From Buxus sempervirens (Eukaryota; Streptophyta; Magnoliopsida; Buxales; Buxaceae): a stretch of 64,000 nucleotides of DNA. Numbering within the stretch: position 1 is the first letter of the stretch; every line of letters begins with the position of its first letter. The notes under the pieces were generated by a model. The model had not been told where the DNA came from. It saw only the letters and a list, made by a program, of their open reading frames with translations, and made no database searches. The position numbers were made by a program, and so were the translations under genes. Shown here piece by piece: positions 23,597 through 35,190 of this stretch. The stretch covers positions 47,175,949-47,239,948 of the forward strand of contig OX387182.1 in assembly GCA_947561395.2 (NCBI GenBank). The letters are read 5' to 3'.

Positions 23597-23674
23597 CTCC
23601 GTGTACCTCGGAGTGACTATTCTCACTCATGTAGCTTGAGTTTGAGACTTAGATTTCCTCCATGTATCTTGGAG
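23597..23674 (+). repeat. Three-hairpin array with TGTANCT loops
   Basis: CTCCG-TGTACCT-CGGAG (23597-23613), ACTCA-TGTAGCT-TGAGT (23625-23641) and CTCCA-TGTATCT-TGGAG (23658-23674). Stems are 5 bp and perfect but differ in sequence; the 7-base loop is conserved except for its fifth base. Counterparts lie in the inverted copy at about 28130-28215. Confidence 0.7.
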
Positions 23675-24155
23675 TTGTCTTGTGGATTACTAATGTTTTT
23701 TCCGGTACCTAAATTGATTGTTTTTTGTTTGCCATTGTTGAGTGGGCTTAGCTCTTACATGGATCCATAGAGTAGCTAATAAGTGAAATGTTATTAGAGT
23801 TCGGATTCTGGGTCATAAGCATTCCATCATCTCGAGGATGGTACCGGTTCTGGATTGGTCGGTTGCTACGTTATCCACTCCTGGATTGGTTGAGCCGTAC
23901 ATGCTAACTCATTCCAGTATCGATTGAGTTCTTTCGTTGGGTGTTGAATAACCTAACCGGTAGCGGCTGGTCCACCTATAAACCGATTAGGTAGCATATT
24001 GGCATAGCTTGTCGTTTCTCTATTCTCTATTTCATGAGTCCTGCAAGACCTATCGTGAATGATTGTTTTTGAGATTTGAATTGCTGGATTAATCTGATTA
24101 TTCGTTTGCATATTTATAACTGTATAAATGTTTCTTTTCTACATGGCTACTTGCT

Positions 24156-24171
24156 GAGATTTTATTATCTC
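24156..24171 (+). promoter_or_regulatory. Conserved LTR hairpin GAGAT-TTTATT-ATCTC
   Basis: Same position and context (GCT before, AC after, then TTTTCA) as the TTCG-loop hairpins at 3657 and 63628, but with a 5-bp stem and 6-base loop. Confidence 0.6.
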
Positions 24172-24592
24172 ACATTGTTTTATCGGATTTGTTTTCAAAT
24201 TATCTTGGTGAAGACGTTGCGAATCTTGATTCGCAAGGGGACTATTCTGATTACAAAGAAGGAGATTACTTTACTGTGTAGGATTAGGGATATTTATTAT
24301 TTTGATGTTCATTTGAGTAAAATGTTTATAGTAGTTGATCATGGGTTATTTTAGAGTACTGTTGTTAAACCTACACTAGACAGTTTTAATTGATGGTCGC
24401 TATTTATCGGTGGTTATGATTGGATACTTTGATTTATGTAATCCACGCTTTTATTTAGATTTCATATTTACTTTCACACTCTGATTATGAATAAAGTTCA
24501 ATTTTTATTATTGTCTAGTTTAGCATGCTTTTGGGCCACTGTTACTTTAACACTCTGGGTTTGGATACAAGGTCTGGATCCGAAGCGTTACA

Positions 24593-24838
24593 TGAACAAA
24601 ACATATATTACATTAATTCGTAAGGGAAATAATCCAGAAACTACTAAGGTCTAAACTCTATGTAATGTAAGTTATAAAATAATGGCTAAAGTGTTAGCAA
24701 ATAGACTTAAAGCTTTACTAAGTATTATTTAATATCTCCAACTCAAAGTGCTTTTGCTCTGAGCACATGGATAGTAGATAATATACTAATTCCACAAGAA
24801 ATCTTTCACAATTTCAAAAAGAAAAGAGGGAAAACAAG
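24593..24838 (+). pseudogene. L1-type LINE: RT fragment
   Basis: Resumes the LINE after the solo LTR: TYITLIRKGNNPE and LCNVSYKIMAKVLANRLK are standard L1 RT blocks, followed by a degraded PTQSAF-like segment and IVDNILIPQE. It ends at the 8-bp duplication AAAACAAG of the next insertion. Confidence 0.88.
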
Positions 24839-25574
24839 TAGAGCTATAAGTTTTGCCCGGCCCGCCCTAAGCCCGCCCAACCCAACCCAAATAATAGCCC
24901 GATCTAGGTTTTATTTTGGGTTTGGGTTTGGGTTTGGATTGGGCTTGATTTTAGGCCCAAACTTGAGTTTGGGTTGGGCTTGGGTTTGCACCTCATAGCC
25001 CGAAAAACCCAAAAAGCTCGAACTATATAAAGCCAAGGTTAAATGACTTACCGCAAATCCCATCTTCTTCCTAAGTTCTTTCAAACTCCAAGCCCTTCCT
25101 CTCTATTTTTCCAATCAATTCCCCAATAGATAAGGTTCTATAGAATTGAGTATAAAGCTTCAAACCTAGAACCTTTTCAAGATTTAGGAAAGTTGATAAT
25201 GTTGATCTTTGTATGGATAATGACTTGAGATTTACAAAGGACCACATTTTCAGTAAATATTTCTTTCTGAATGTGTTGTCTTATAATTTGGATAATAAAT
25301 CTTAGAAATGTTATAATTTAAAAACTCAATTTTTTGCTTTCCTATACTAAAAACATTATAAACATGTTACCTTTGCTACTATATTTCATTAGATCCCATT
25401 AATTTGGGCCAACCCAAACCCAGCCAGAACTCGAGAAATAATTTTAGAGTTGGGTTGAGGTTCAAGTAGTTTGGGTTTAGGGCAGGCCAAGGTGAGTTTG
25501 GGCCAATTGATTTTAGATTGAGTTGAGCCCGAACTCATCAAAACTCAGCCCAACCCGCCCTACTTACAGCTCTA
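24839..25574. mobile_element. hAT MITE (TSD AAAACAAG/AAAACAGG)
   Basis: Termini TAGAGCTATAAGT and, inverted, TAGAGCTGTAAGTAGGGCGGG match the TAGAGCTGT ends of plant hAT MITEs. An 8-bp duplication with one mismatch lies at 24831-24838 and 25575-25582. The ends are rich in GGGCTTGGGTTTGG / CCCAACCC repeats. No coding sequence is present. Confidence 0.88.
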
Positions 25575-25728
25575 AAAACAGGGCTAAGGAGCCTAAAGCT
25601 TGATATGGAAAAAGCATATCACAAACTGGAATGACCATTTATTAAGGCTATCATAGCCAAATTGGGATTTGATGAGAAGTGGATTAATTGGATTATGCAA
25701 TGTATTACAAAAGTATCTTTCTCTATAC
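25575..25728 (+). pseudogene. L1-type LINE: RT palm fragment
   Basis: Encodes KLDMEKAYHKLE and KLGFDEKWINWIMQCI, the L1 RT segment with the first catalytic Asp, followed by VSFSI. The FADD-containing part is missing. Reading is lost where the Helitron-like end begins. Confidence 0.85.
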
Positions 25729-27003
25729 TAATAAACTAGCGAACATCCCGTGCGATGCACGGGCATCACATGTAGTACTCAATACGCCACATACCCCACT
25801 TCTCAACTAATACGTGGACTTATTGGTTATTAAGACGATTATAATTGAATAGGGAAAAGATAATTAATTTTTTATTACAAATTTAATTATATTTTTACAA
25901 TAACTTAATTAATTAATATATAAATTCATTATAATTAATTAAGATAAGATATTATAATTAATTATATTAAATTTTACCGATAGTTAATTTATAATGTCAT
26001 TTAATTTTAAATTTATAATTAAGAAAATTATAAACTAATAAGGAAAAGATAATTAATTGTATAACGGAAATGAAGCTATATTACCTTTGATGATAATTGT
26101 CAACTTTTCCCTATTATATAATTACAATTCAATATGGTTTATGAAAAGATAATAGATATTAATCCTTTATTGGAATAGATTATATCTGGTAAAAGATTTT
26201 TACGAAAGCTTTTGCCTACTAAGACAATTATAAATGAATAGGGAGAAAATAATTGATTTTAGATTAGAAATTAATTATATAATAAAAATAATTATAATAA
26301 CTTAATTAATTAATATAAAATTCATTATAATTAATGAAGATATTATATTTAATTAATTATATTGAATTTTAAATATAATTTCATTATATTATGCTGATAG
26401 TATAATGAAGTTATATTTAAAATTTAATTGATATCTTAATTTATACCTCAATTAATTAGTATAATGAAATAACATTAAATTTTAATATTTTAATTAATTA
26501 AATTTTACCGATATTTAATTTATAATATCATTTAATTATAAATTTATAATTAGGATAATTATAAATTAATAAGGAAAAGATAATTAATTGTATAAAGGTA
26601 ATATAACTATATTACCTTTAATGATAATTGCCAACTTTTTCCTTTTATATAATTACAATTCAATATGGTTTACAGAAAGAAAATAGGTATTAATCCTTTA
26701 TTGGATTAGATTATAGTTGGTAAAAGACTTTTACGAAAGCTTTTGCTTTTAGTGACATGCATCATTTCTTGGAATCCCATGCATGCCACCAAGTAAGCCA
26801 ATTTTATGAAAGCTTTTCTCCACATGCCACGTAACTCCAAGACCCGTTTGCTTGATACAGAGAAATTGATTTTTAGTGATATTTTTTTAAAACAATCCAG
26901 ATTCAATCACCTAATTCTCAAAAATTGGAAATCAGTGATACTTTTTTCAAATAATTGTGAATGAGTGTCATTTTATTCTTCCAAAACTACCCTCAAAAGT
27001 AAA
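25715..27003. mobile_element. Helitron-like AT-rich segment
   Basis: The left end TCTCTATACTAATAAACTAG followed by the perfect hairpin CCCGTGC-GAT-GCACGGG (25747-25763) is the usual start of many plant Helitrons. The interior is extremely AT-rich and holds a degenerate direct duplication (about 25835-26215 and 26216-26745, both ending in a TACGAAAGCTTTTGC block). I cannot fix a CTRR 3' end. The span is bounded by where LINE coding resumes (about 27004), and the LINE lacks coding in between, so a deletion is also involved. Confidence 0.5.
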
Positions 27004-27215
27004 AGATTGTATACTAGGAGATGCAAGTTGGAATGTCCAACTATTAACAAATACACATCCTGCAGAAGAACAAATTAACTATATATATTACTCAATGGTA
27101 CATACCTCAAGATAATAGTAGAAATGAGTTGTCATGGGGATTAACAAAGAGTGGGAAATTTTTGATAAAATCAGTTGCCTGGTTCCTAAAACAAAGATTA
27201 AGATATAAACATAAA
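27004..27215 (+). pseudogene. L1-type LINE: C-terminal fragment
   Basis: Encodes GDASWNVQLL and, after a frameshift, ELSWGLTKSGKFLIKSVAW, the segment downstream of the RT in plant L1 ORF2. It ends exactly at the minus-strand LTR at 27216. ATAAA (27211-27215) would be that element's target duplication, but the partner is lost. Confidence 0.82.
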
Positions 27216-29771
27216 TGTAACGCCCCGGATCCAGATCTCGTATCCAAACCCGGCATGTTAAAGTAAAAGTGGCCCAAAAGCATGCTAAACCAGACAATAA
27301 TTAAAATTGTACTTTATTCATAATCAAAGTGCGGAAGAAAATATGAAATCTAAATAAAAGCGTGGATTACATAAATCAAAGTATCCAATCATAACCATCG
27401 ATCAACAACAACCATCAATTAAAACTGTCTGGTATGGGTTTAACTACAGTACTCTAAAATAACTAATGATCAACTACTATAAATCTCGTACTCAAATGAA
27501 CATCAAAATAATAAATATCCTTAATCCTACACAGTAACGTACTCTTCTTCTTTGTAATCAGAATAATCCCCTTGCGAATTAGGTTCCGCAACGTCCTTAC
27601 CAAGATAATCTGAAAACAAATCTGATAAAATAATGTGAGATAATAAAATCTCAGCAAGTAACCATATAGAAAAGAAACATTTATACAGTTCTAAATATGC
27701 AAACAAATAATCAGGTTGATCCAGCAATTTAAATCTCCAAAAACTATCCTTCACGATAAGTCTTGCAAGACTCATGAAATAGAGAATAAAGAAACGACAA
27801 GCTATGCCAATATGCTATCTAACCGATTTACAGGTGGACTAGCCGCTACTGGTTAGGTTATTCAACACCCAACGGAAGAACTCAACCGATATCAAAGTGA
27901 GTTATCATGTACGGCCCAACCAATTTAGGAGTGGATAACATAGCAACCGACCAATCTAGAAGCGGTACCATTCTCGAGATGATGGAATTCTTATGACCCA
28001 GAATCCAAACTCTAATAACATTTCACTTACTAGCTACTCTATGGATCTATATAAGAGCTAAGCCTATTCAACAATGACAAACAAAAAACAATCAATTTAG
28101 ATATCGGAAACAACATTAGTAATCCACAAGGCATCTCCAAGATACATAGAGGAAATCTAAGTTCAAACTCAAGCTACATGAGTGAGAATAGCCACTCTGA
28201 GGTACACGAAGGAAAACAATAACAATTCTGCCATAGCAATACTAAAAAAATCTTTAGGTAGGTGAAATACAAATTTACAAACCAATAAAATCAAATAAAG
28301 TTTAAAAGAAAAGAGTTTGGAACGATAAACTCGAATAAAAGCTCTTTCAATAGAATGTACCCAAAATTTTTATAAAAATTTGATTTAATCAACAGCCAGT
28401 GCAAACAATCTCTAAACACTCTAATCTTATTGGTAAATAAGTTGGAATTCAATAAAAACAATTTTATAATTAAAAACTAGACTAATTTCAAAAATACAAA
28501 TTTGTCAAGAGCACTCGAGTGACGTTGGGCGCTCTAGTAAAATCAACTTCCTAAGTTCAGCCACTCGGGATCATGCTCAAGCGTTCTCCCGGGCACTAAG
28601 TTTACTAAAATTTGCTAACTTTTGGGTTTCAGAATTTTTAAAAAACACAGGCAGGGCGCCTTGAGTGGTGCTCAAGTAGTGACGAGCGTCCGCTCTATAC
28701 AACATGCCACCTGGTGTGACACTCGAGCGTCATTGCAGGCGTCCATTGTATTTCGTAAATTTCCCGAATTTGCGCTTTTTCAAACTTCATATTTGTTTTT
28801 CCCAAATTTTAACACCTCAAATCACTTCTAAATCTTGGGTTTTTATCTTCTAAGCACTCTAAATTATTCCAGATGATCAAATACATCAAACTACAAGTTT
28901 CTATAACAAATCATTCATAAATAACTTGAAAATCTCTCGTTTAAACATGTTCATCGATAAACCAACACACATTCATTTATGCAAGTTGTAAGGGGCTGCT
29001 TACCTCTCTTCTGAGATTAAATCCTTCTCCAAATAATCCGAAAATTAGCCTCCAATAAATCCCATGAACACAACAACTCCTCTATGATTTAAATCATTAT
29101 AAACATATTTTTTTAGAACTTTAACAAACCTAGAACTAAACGTAGGGGAACCAGGTTTGAACTGTTCCTCTTACCTTAGATTCACACGAAAACCTTCCCT
29201 TCTTCTTCTTCTGATCTGAGCAAAGCCAAAGCAAAGATCAAAGCTCTTGGAAACTTACGTATGGGAGAAAGGTGTGCATACGGCTAGCTGCCTTCTCCTT
29301 TCTCTCTTCTCTCTCTAACGTAAATAGCAACTAAAAGATTTTCCTTATTATCTTATTTCCTTTTTTATATTTTCCCATTTAAATCAAGAGTTCTTATTTC
29401 AAACAACTCCTAACTAATCTAATCGTCCAACCCTTATTATATTTTCTTTCTAACTCCAAAAGATAAGATCCCAAGTTAAGTCGATCAACCCCTTCCTTGT
29501 GGGATTCGACCAATCCACAAAATATTTCTTTTCTTCTTCTTATTTCTTTTAATTAATAATTAAATATATGATAGGCACTTTAAATAATAATAATAATAAT
29601 AATTTTTAAAGCTAAAATACAAACTCAACTTATTTTTAATTTTCCAAGTTCTCTAGGTCACCCTGAAATTCTCCGGATTGAACCAATTCCTCATTTCCTG
29701 CAATATTAATAATATTGATTAATTTATTTATTTTATCCTAATTATTTTATTAATAAAATCTAGGATTTACA
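27216..29771 (-). repeat. Chromovirus 3' LTR
   Basis: On the minus strand it runs from TGTAAATCC (29771) to CCGGGGCGTTACA (27216), 2556 bp, next to the polypurine tract at 29772. It is the same family as the 2559-bp solo LTR at 22034-24592, with the same order of modules. The conserved hairpin is at 27637-27652, the hairpin array at about 28130-28215 and the CTCGAGCG cluster at about 28505-28740. Confidence 0.93.
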
Positions 29772-29803
29772 TTCTCCCCTCCTAACAAAAAAATTTCGTC
29801 CTC
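29772..29803 (-). other. Polypurine tract and end of pol
   Basis: On the minus strand GAGGACGAAATTT (29803-29791) is the conserved chromovirus pol terminus, then TGTTAGGAGGGGAGAA leads into the LTR start TGTAAATCC. Confidence 0.85.
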
Positions 29804-29894
29804 AAAATTTACCTTATGATTCCTAAAATAAATGTGGATATTTCTTCTTCATTTCAGATTCTAACTCACAAGTTGCTTCTTCCATAGAATGATT

Positions 29895-30203
29895 CTACCA
29901 TAATACTTTAACAAGTGGAATCACCTTTGTACGAAGAACCTGCTCACGTCTATCAAGTATCTTTACTTGATGCTCCTCAAAAGTCAAGTCCTCATGTATC
30001 ATCAATGGTTCATAATCAATAATGTGACTAGGGTCACGCACATAACGTCGTAGCATCGACACGTAGAATACATCATGAACTGCTCCAAATGAAGCTGGCA
30101 ATGCTAGACGATAAGCCACTAGTCCCATTGTCTTAATAATCTCAAATGGTCCTACAAACCTTGGAGAAAGCTTCCCCTTTCTTACTGAATCTTCTAATAC
30201 CAC
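29895..30203 (-). pseudogene. Chromovirus integrase C-terminal region
   Basis: The frame contains [32 protein letters not shown] and the segment [38 protein letters not shown], which is the C-terminal domain and the start of the chromodomain-containing tail of Tekay-type integrases. In intact elements this tail directs insertion to marked chromatin. The end is cut short by stops before the pol terminus at 29803. Confidence 0.88.
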
Positions 30204-30351
30204 GAGAAGGAGATACTTTCAAAAATACACTATCACCAACATCAAATTTCAAGTCCCGTTGTCTAGTATCAGCATAAATCTTCTAACGACTCTGTGCTGC
30301 TAACAAATTCTACTTAATTAAATTCACCTTACTAACACTGTCTTGCACAAA

Positions 30352-31224
30352 TTAAGGACCTCGGTACTGTCTCTCACCAACTTTCTCCCAACAAACTAGT
30401 GATCTGCATGTTCTCCCATATAGCACTTCATACGGCACCATTTGAAAACTTGTTTGGTAACTGTTATTATAGGCAAATTCTACTAAAGGTAGATACTTAC
30501 CCCAATTACCTCCCCAATCAAGCACACAACACCGTAACATATCCTCAAGTGTTTGAATGGTCCTTTCTGATTGCCCATCTGTCTGTGGGTGATAGCTTGT
30601 ACCAAATCTCAATTTTGTCCCCATGGCTTTTTGAAAAGACTCCCAAAACTAAGATGTGAACCTAGGGTCACGATCGAAAACAATAGACAATGGAACTCCA
30701 TTCAATCTCATATTCTCATTTATGTATAACTCCACAAGTGAATTAAGTGGTTGGTCTTTTCGAATAGGCAAGAAATGCGTTGTCTTGGTCAAATGATCCA
30801 CAATCACTCATATAGCATCATGCCTCTTTACTACAGGTGGTAAGCCAGTCACAAAGTCCATTGTGATATGTTCCCACTTCCATTCTGGAATAGGAAGTGG
30901 CTGAAGTAAATCTGAAAGTCTCATATGCTCAGCCTTCACCTGTTGACATACCAAGCACTGTGCTACAAATTCAGCTACATCTCTCTTCATGCCTGACCAC
31001 CAATAAACTGCTTTCAGGTTTTTGTACATCTTGGTGCTACCTAGATGTACTGCATATCTAGACTTGTGTGCCTCTGTCAAAATCACTGCCTTCATCTCCT
31101 TGTTTGCTGGAACACAGATCCATCCTTTGAATCTCAACAAACCATCCCGACTCAAAAGGTCTCTAGTGGTCTCAGAATCACTCCTTAACAACTCCCTAGT
31201 AACAGTTAGCTTAGGATATGTCAA
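30352..31224 (-). pseudogene. Chromovirus integrase core (broken)
   Basis: Zinc-binding region HKSRYAVHLGSTKMYKNLK ... CLVCQQVKAEH, then WEHITMDFVTGLP (first core Asp). A degraded stretch at 30650-30800 retains VFDRDPRF (second Asp), and [17 protein letters not shown] (30600) holds the Glu. At least two frame breaks separate the pieces 31224-30808 and 30624-30352. The family is certain; activity is excluded. Confidence 0.9.
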
Positions 31225-31450
31225 GTCAACTGTCTCTCCCTGATTCTCTGAATCAAGTTAAACTCTACCTGAACTCTAGCCACTCTAATAATTCCATCTC
31301 AAGGTAAACTAAACTTTCCATGCCAATCACAAACTGCATCCACCAAACTACATTGGCTAGTCATAAACGCAGCTAATGTGGCAATAGAAATTTCATTAAT
31401 ATTGCTTTTACGGCTTCAGGCATCTGCAACTACATTTGACTTGCCTGGTA

Positions 31451-31900
31451 GGTGGTGGTGATGTTGGTAGCAAGATGGGTGGATAGTGGTGGGCGATAGT
31501 GGATTTTCCTTTCTTTACTTTCAAAATCTCTACATTTTTTCATCGTCATAAGCCAGTTCCACCAAAGCAGGGTCGGCAAAACAAATTCTCTCTCCATCTT
31601 GCTCTATCAAAAAGCATACCTTCAGTTAATTTATGTTTTTATAAATCTTGTTTTATAGATTCCATCCATGTATTTTTAGGTATCCCTCTTGCTCGCTTAG
31701 ACCCTTCAATATGCATATTTTCACACCTTCTAACAAATGCATCTTTAGGTCTCCATTTATATGATCAAAACACCTTAACCTACTTCGGCATTTTTTCTGT
31801 TCCAAACACAACCTTTAGGATCCCTTTAACAAAGGAGGTGCTTTTAGAAACGCTTACTCGGCTCCCTCTTTTGCTTATGTTCCCAATTATAAAGCTTTCT
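31451..31900 (-). pseudogene. RTE-like LINE 3' relic
   Basis: On the minus strand, around 31795-31560, the reading WRPKDAFVRRCENM, RARGIPKNTWMESIKQDL and LTEGMLFDRARWRENLF matches the C-terminal signature of a common plant non-LTR family (H-RRP-DA-VRR, RGRGRPKKTW, DRA-WR). Frameshifts are present. It abuts the truncated chromovirus, so it may have been the original target or the product of a later deletion junction. Confidence 0.55.
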
Positions 31901-33126
31901 TTTTCGTCAGTAGCAGATGCAGATAGCTATCCCATGCGCTCTTGCAATAGAGCTTTGTTGTTTACGATTTGTCTTCTCTATTATTCCTCTTATCTTACAA
32001 TGCGGGGAGCTCGTTAAAATCCTAATTTTTTCTGTCTTATGCGAGACGTCAATACAACTTACAAGGTCGTTTGGCACTCTAATGCTGGTGAGGATCGGAA
32101 TGACAGGACGACCGACGAAATGGATCAAGTCTAGGAATAAGTTTAAGGATGGCTTCCCTTTTACACAGAGCTGTGCTATTGAATTGAGTTATTTTTGCTC
32201 TCATTATTTCTTGTGCAAGGAATGTCACAGATCATCATTTAGGATGAGGATGTCATTATTCAGAAGACCACACAAATGATTGTACCTGTATTCGTTACCA
32301 TTTAGAGCAGCAAGTCATTCAAGAAACAAAGTGGAATTTGTGTTCTGAGATGCAAAGATGATATATAAACCATTAATTCTCATCAGCGGAATCTAACGAC
32401 AAAATTAGATCAAAACAGAAGGAATGCCAATAGAGTCCACCACAAGGATATGTTACCTTCCAATCAAAAAGCCAAGAACGTAGACCAATTGTTTTCCTCC
32501 AAACATGCAGATAGTCAAGGACTGGATTGCACTCACCAAACCAATCTTCTAATCATGAAATCAGAACACAAACATGTAGGTCAGTGCTAGTACTTACATA
32601 ACCAGCAGAATGTGACAACCAGACAATCTTCGAACTGTAAAATCACAAAGCAACCACGTCGAGAATTACTACAAGTGCTTTCATAACAGCAGAATGCAAC
32701 AAACTTTAGGTATCACCAAAAACGAAAATGTAATACCTTCACTTTCATCAACAACATAACTTTAAGAATTACACACCAAGGGTATACATTTCACATGATC
32801 TAGAACAATATTCTTTGTTTAGAATAAGATCTGAATCATCCTTCGTGCCTGATGATTGGCATATATTCAAACATGCAGTCTACTTCATAAGAATATGCCC
32901 TAAATCTTAGCAACCCCATCCACCAAAAAAATTTTGGAATCCTATTATTCACAGTTTAATGTCTCAGGACAATGTACAAGGCCAAAAATGGTTGATGCCA
33001 GCCAGCAAGGGTCAGGTCGAATTAAATGGAACAAGAATATACCTCTCATATTTTTGTTTTTTTTTTCAAATGTCAATGCAAGCACAAAAAGGAAAGAGAG
33101 AATAGCAAATATCTATTCTCCAACTT
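31901..33126. other. No recognisable feature
   Basis: I see no convincing gene or terminal repeats here. Short open frames are not conserved-looking. Confidence 0.5.
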
Positions 33127-33151
33127 GGGGGGGGGGGGGGGGGGGGGGGGG
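33127..33151. repeat. G25 homopolymer
   Basis: Twenty-five consecutive G, then T, six G and further G-rich bases. This is unusual in an AT-rich plant region and prone to slippage and assembly error. Confidence 0.9.
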
Positions 33152-33261
33152 TGGGGGGTGGTATTGCAGTATGATGAGCAATCTAATAATGCTGCCACTA
33201 CTGTCATGGGGAAGATCTCTGAACAGAGAACAAGCACACTCAGAGACAAGTCAGAAGAGGG

Positions 33262-33511
33262 CAGTTAGTTAGTTATGTTTTGCTGAGCTGTCATGTACAG
33301 CTTGTTAGTTTGTTTGTTATGTACAGTTAGTTTGTTAGTTTGTTATGTACAGTTAGTTTGCTGAGCTGTCATGAACAGCTAGTTAGTTTGTTATCACTTA
33401 CTTATATGTATTCTTTATGCAATCAATAGAAACGAACAGAACTTCTATCTCTGCAACTCAGGTTTTCAGTCTCCTCTGTTCTCCTTCTTCTTCAACCTTT
33501 CACTGTTACAT
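33262..33511 (+). mobile_element. Copia-like LTR remnant with GTTAGTTTGTTATGTACA repeats
   Basis: CAGTTAGTTTGTTAGTTTG-type units and two copies of GCTGAGCTGTCATG(T/A)ACAGCT (about 33280 and 33360), each a small hairpin, precede TATGCAATCAATAGAAACGAA and a CTTCTTCTTC-rich end closing in ACTGTTACA. This composition is typical of the R-U5 part of Copia LTRs. The left boundary and a target duplication are not clear. Confidence 0.45.
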
Positions 33512-33605
33512 TGAATCTTACAAGAAATAAATGGAAAAAGATGAAAAGATAAGAAGAGATGAGGAGAAGACCTAACCAAGTACTTCTCCCTTTTGCTCTT
33601 TCCGT

Positions 33606-33628
33606 TCTCTCTCTCTCTCTCTCTCTCA
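33606..33628. repeat. (CT)n microsatellite
   Basis: About eleven uninterrupted TC units. Confidence 0.85.
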
Positions 33629-34908
33629 ACCCATTCTCTCCTTTTATGCACAACCAACCGTCTTTTTCTCCACTTCTCTCACATTATTTGTCTTCCCATA
33701 GCTGTACTCTCCCTCAGTCCCTCTTGCCCCTCTTTCTTGTCCTTAAATTAGAGGCTTTCCTTTTTCTAATATTTTTCAAATGTATTGGTTCATGTCCCAT
33801 AGATCAATCGGTCAATTTTTTGTTGACTTCTTCACCTATTGAGCTTTTTATACCAGAGAGGGAGTAAGAAAAATTATGAGTTACGGAGGGACACTTTGAA
33901 ATAAAAGTATTTTAAACAATCAAGCTACTACATAGTAGCGATTATATGGATTGTAGCTTTAGTACAAATAATGGTACAAGTGAAGCAACAACAAGATCTA
34001 AGGATCAAGAAATTCCTAGAAGTAACCATTTTCATTATTTTGGGTCAGTTATTCATAATTGATGAGTTGTTTCGAATAAAATTTGAGCTCAGTGACTAAG
34101 TGGAGAGATGTGTATAAGATGTTAAGCGCTCGATATCCCATTCAAAATAAAAAGAAAATCTTCTAAAACAGTCATTAGACATGTTATGAGACATGGAATA
34201 GAAAGTTGGGCAACAAAAAAGCAGCATATAAATTGAATGGAAGTTGCTGAGAAGTGGATGCCAAGATAGATATGTTGAAAGAGTAGTGAAGGTATGACAA
34301 GAAATAAACGTATCAGATAGTTGTTGACCATTGCATAAATAGCTGATAAAATAAAGTTGGTTAATATGCCTTGGGTATTTAAAGAGAAGACCTAGAAAGG
34401 CAACTGTGAGGAGGTGTTACTCATTGAAGGATCTAGATAGAATCAGTTATCAGGTTTGTAAGAAGAACACCAAAAAAGAAGATAAATGGTGTCCCTTGGA
34501 AAGGCTTTGAATACCGATAAGCTGACTAAATATCTGTTTTTTTTTTCAATTAGTAATTGGACTAAAAATATGGTTTTGGCATATTAGGATGGAGAAATAG
34601 GGCTCCATGTTGTTAACCTCAACTAATAAGGCATTTGGTTATGACTGATTAATTGATTCTTGTATATAATATGTGCACATATTTATCTAATTATACACAT
34701 CAATACAGGCTGATGGTCTAATATGGTTTAGATTGATATTGAACACTCACTTAAAAAACCTTATTATTCCAAACTGATATTGGCCAATCCGATACATGCC
34801 AGGTCAAATGAACTACTGGATGATACATGAAAACATACTATTTGATAGCTTTATAATTTTCTGGAAGATACAAATTTAAAACACAATTATAACATTCATC
34901 AATATGAA

Positions 34909-35048
34909 TGGACATTCAGGATGTTTTAGTTCGTGAGGAATTTCAAGAATTGTAAGCACTTAGATCTATTATCTCCTGTACACTGTTGGTGTACATGTAC
35001 CACTTTTCTCTTATCTTGATATAATCTTTTCTATTACTGATAAAAAAA
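34909..35048 (+). mobile_element. 5'-truncated LINE tail with 18-bp TSD
   Basis: AACATTCATCAATATGAA (34891-34908) is repeated directly after a poly-A run (35049-35066; two bases shared with the A run). Between them lie 140 bases ending in CTTGATATAATCTTTTCTATTACTGAT and A9, the usual 3' tail of plant LINEs. The long duplication, poly-A and heavy 5' truncation are the hallmarks of target-primed reverse transcription. Confidence 0.85.
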
Positions 35049-35190
35049 AACATTCATCAATATGAAAGAGAAGATAACAAATAACTATTAGGCCACAATT
35101 TGAGATGGCAAAACTTCAACAAAGACCAGGTTATTGATCAATAAAAGCAGTACAAAAGAGACTGGAACATCTAACCAGAGAATTTGGTTT

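Larger units (their letters stand above)
22034..24592 (+). mobile_element. Solo LTR, Tekay/Del-like chromovirus (TSD TGAAC)
   Basis: Flanked by TGAAC at 22029-22033 and 24593-24597. Both ends match the minus-strand LTR at 27216-29771, which lies beside chromovirus integrase, so the lineage is secure. The first base pair is mutated (TATAAATCC versus TGTAAATCC) and the last is AGCGTTACA. No coding sequence is present. Notable contents are a CTCGAGCG-rich island (23068-23310), a three-hairpin array (23597-23674) and the conserved terminal hairpin (24156-24171). The LINE reading resumes right after it. Confidence 0.93.
27216..31450 (-). mobile_element. Truncated Tekay/Del-like chromovirus, 3' half
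   Basis: On the minus strand the order is end of RNase H (PGK-NVVADA-SRK at about 31430-31390, with one stop), integrase (31224-30352), the integrase C-terminus with chromovirus-type motifs (30203-29895), polypurine tract and 3' LTR. Upstream RT, protease, gag and 5' LTR are missing: similarity ends at about 31450. Several stops and frameshifts show it is dead. Confidence 0.88.

Noticed and set aside
25715-25735. Treating TCTCTATACTAATAAAC as plain LINE coding (VSFSILIN)
   Set aside because: The reading fits the LINE for a few codons, but the CCCGTGC-GAT-GCACGGG hairpin straight after it and the loss of LINE coding fit a Helitron start better; boundary left uncertain.
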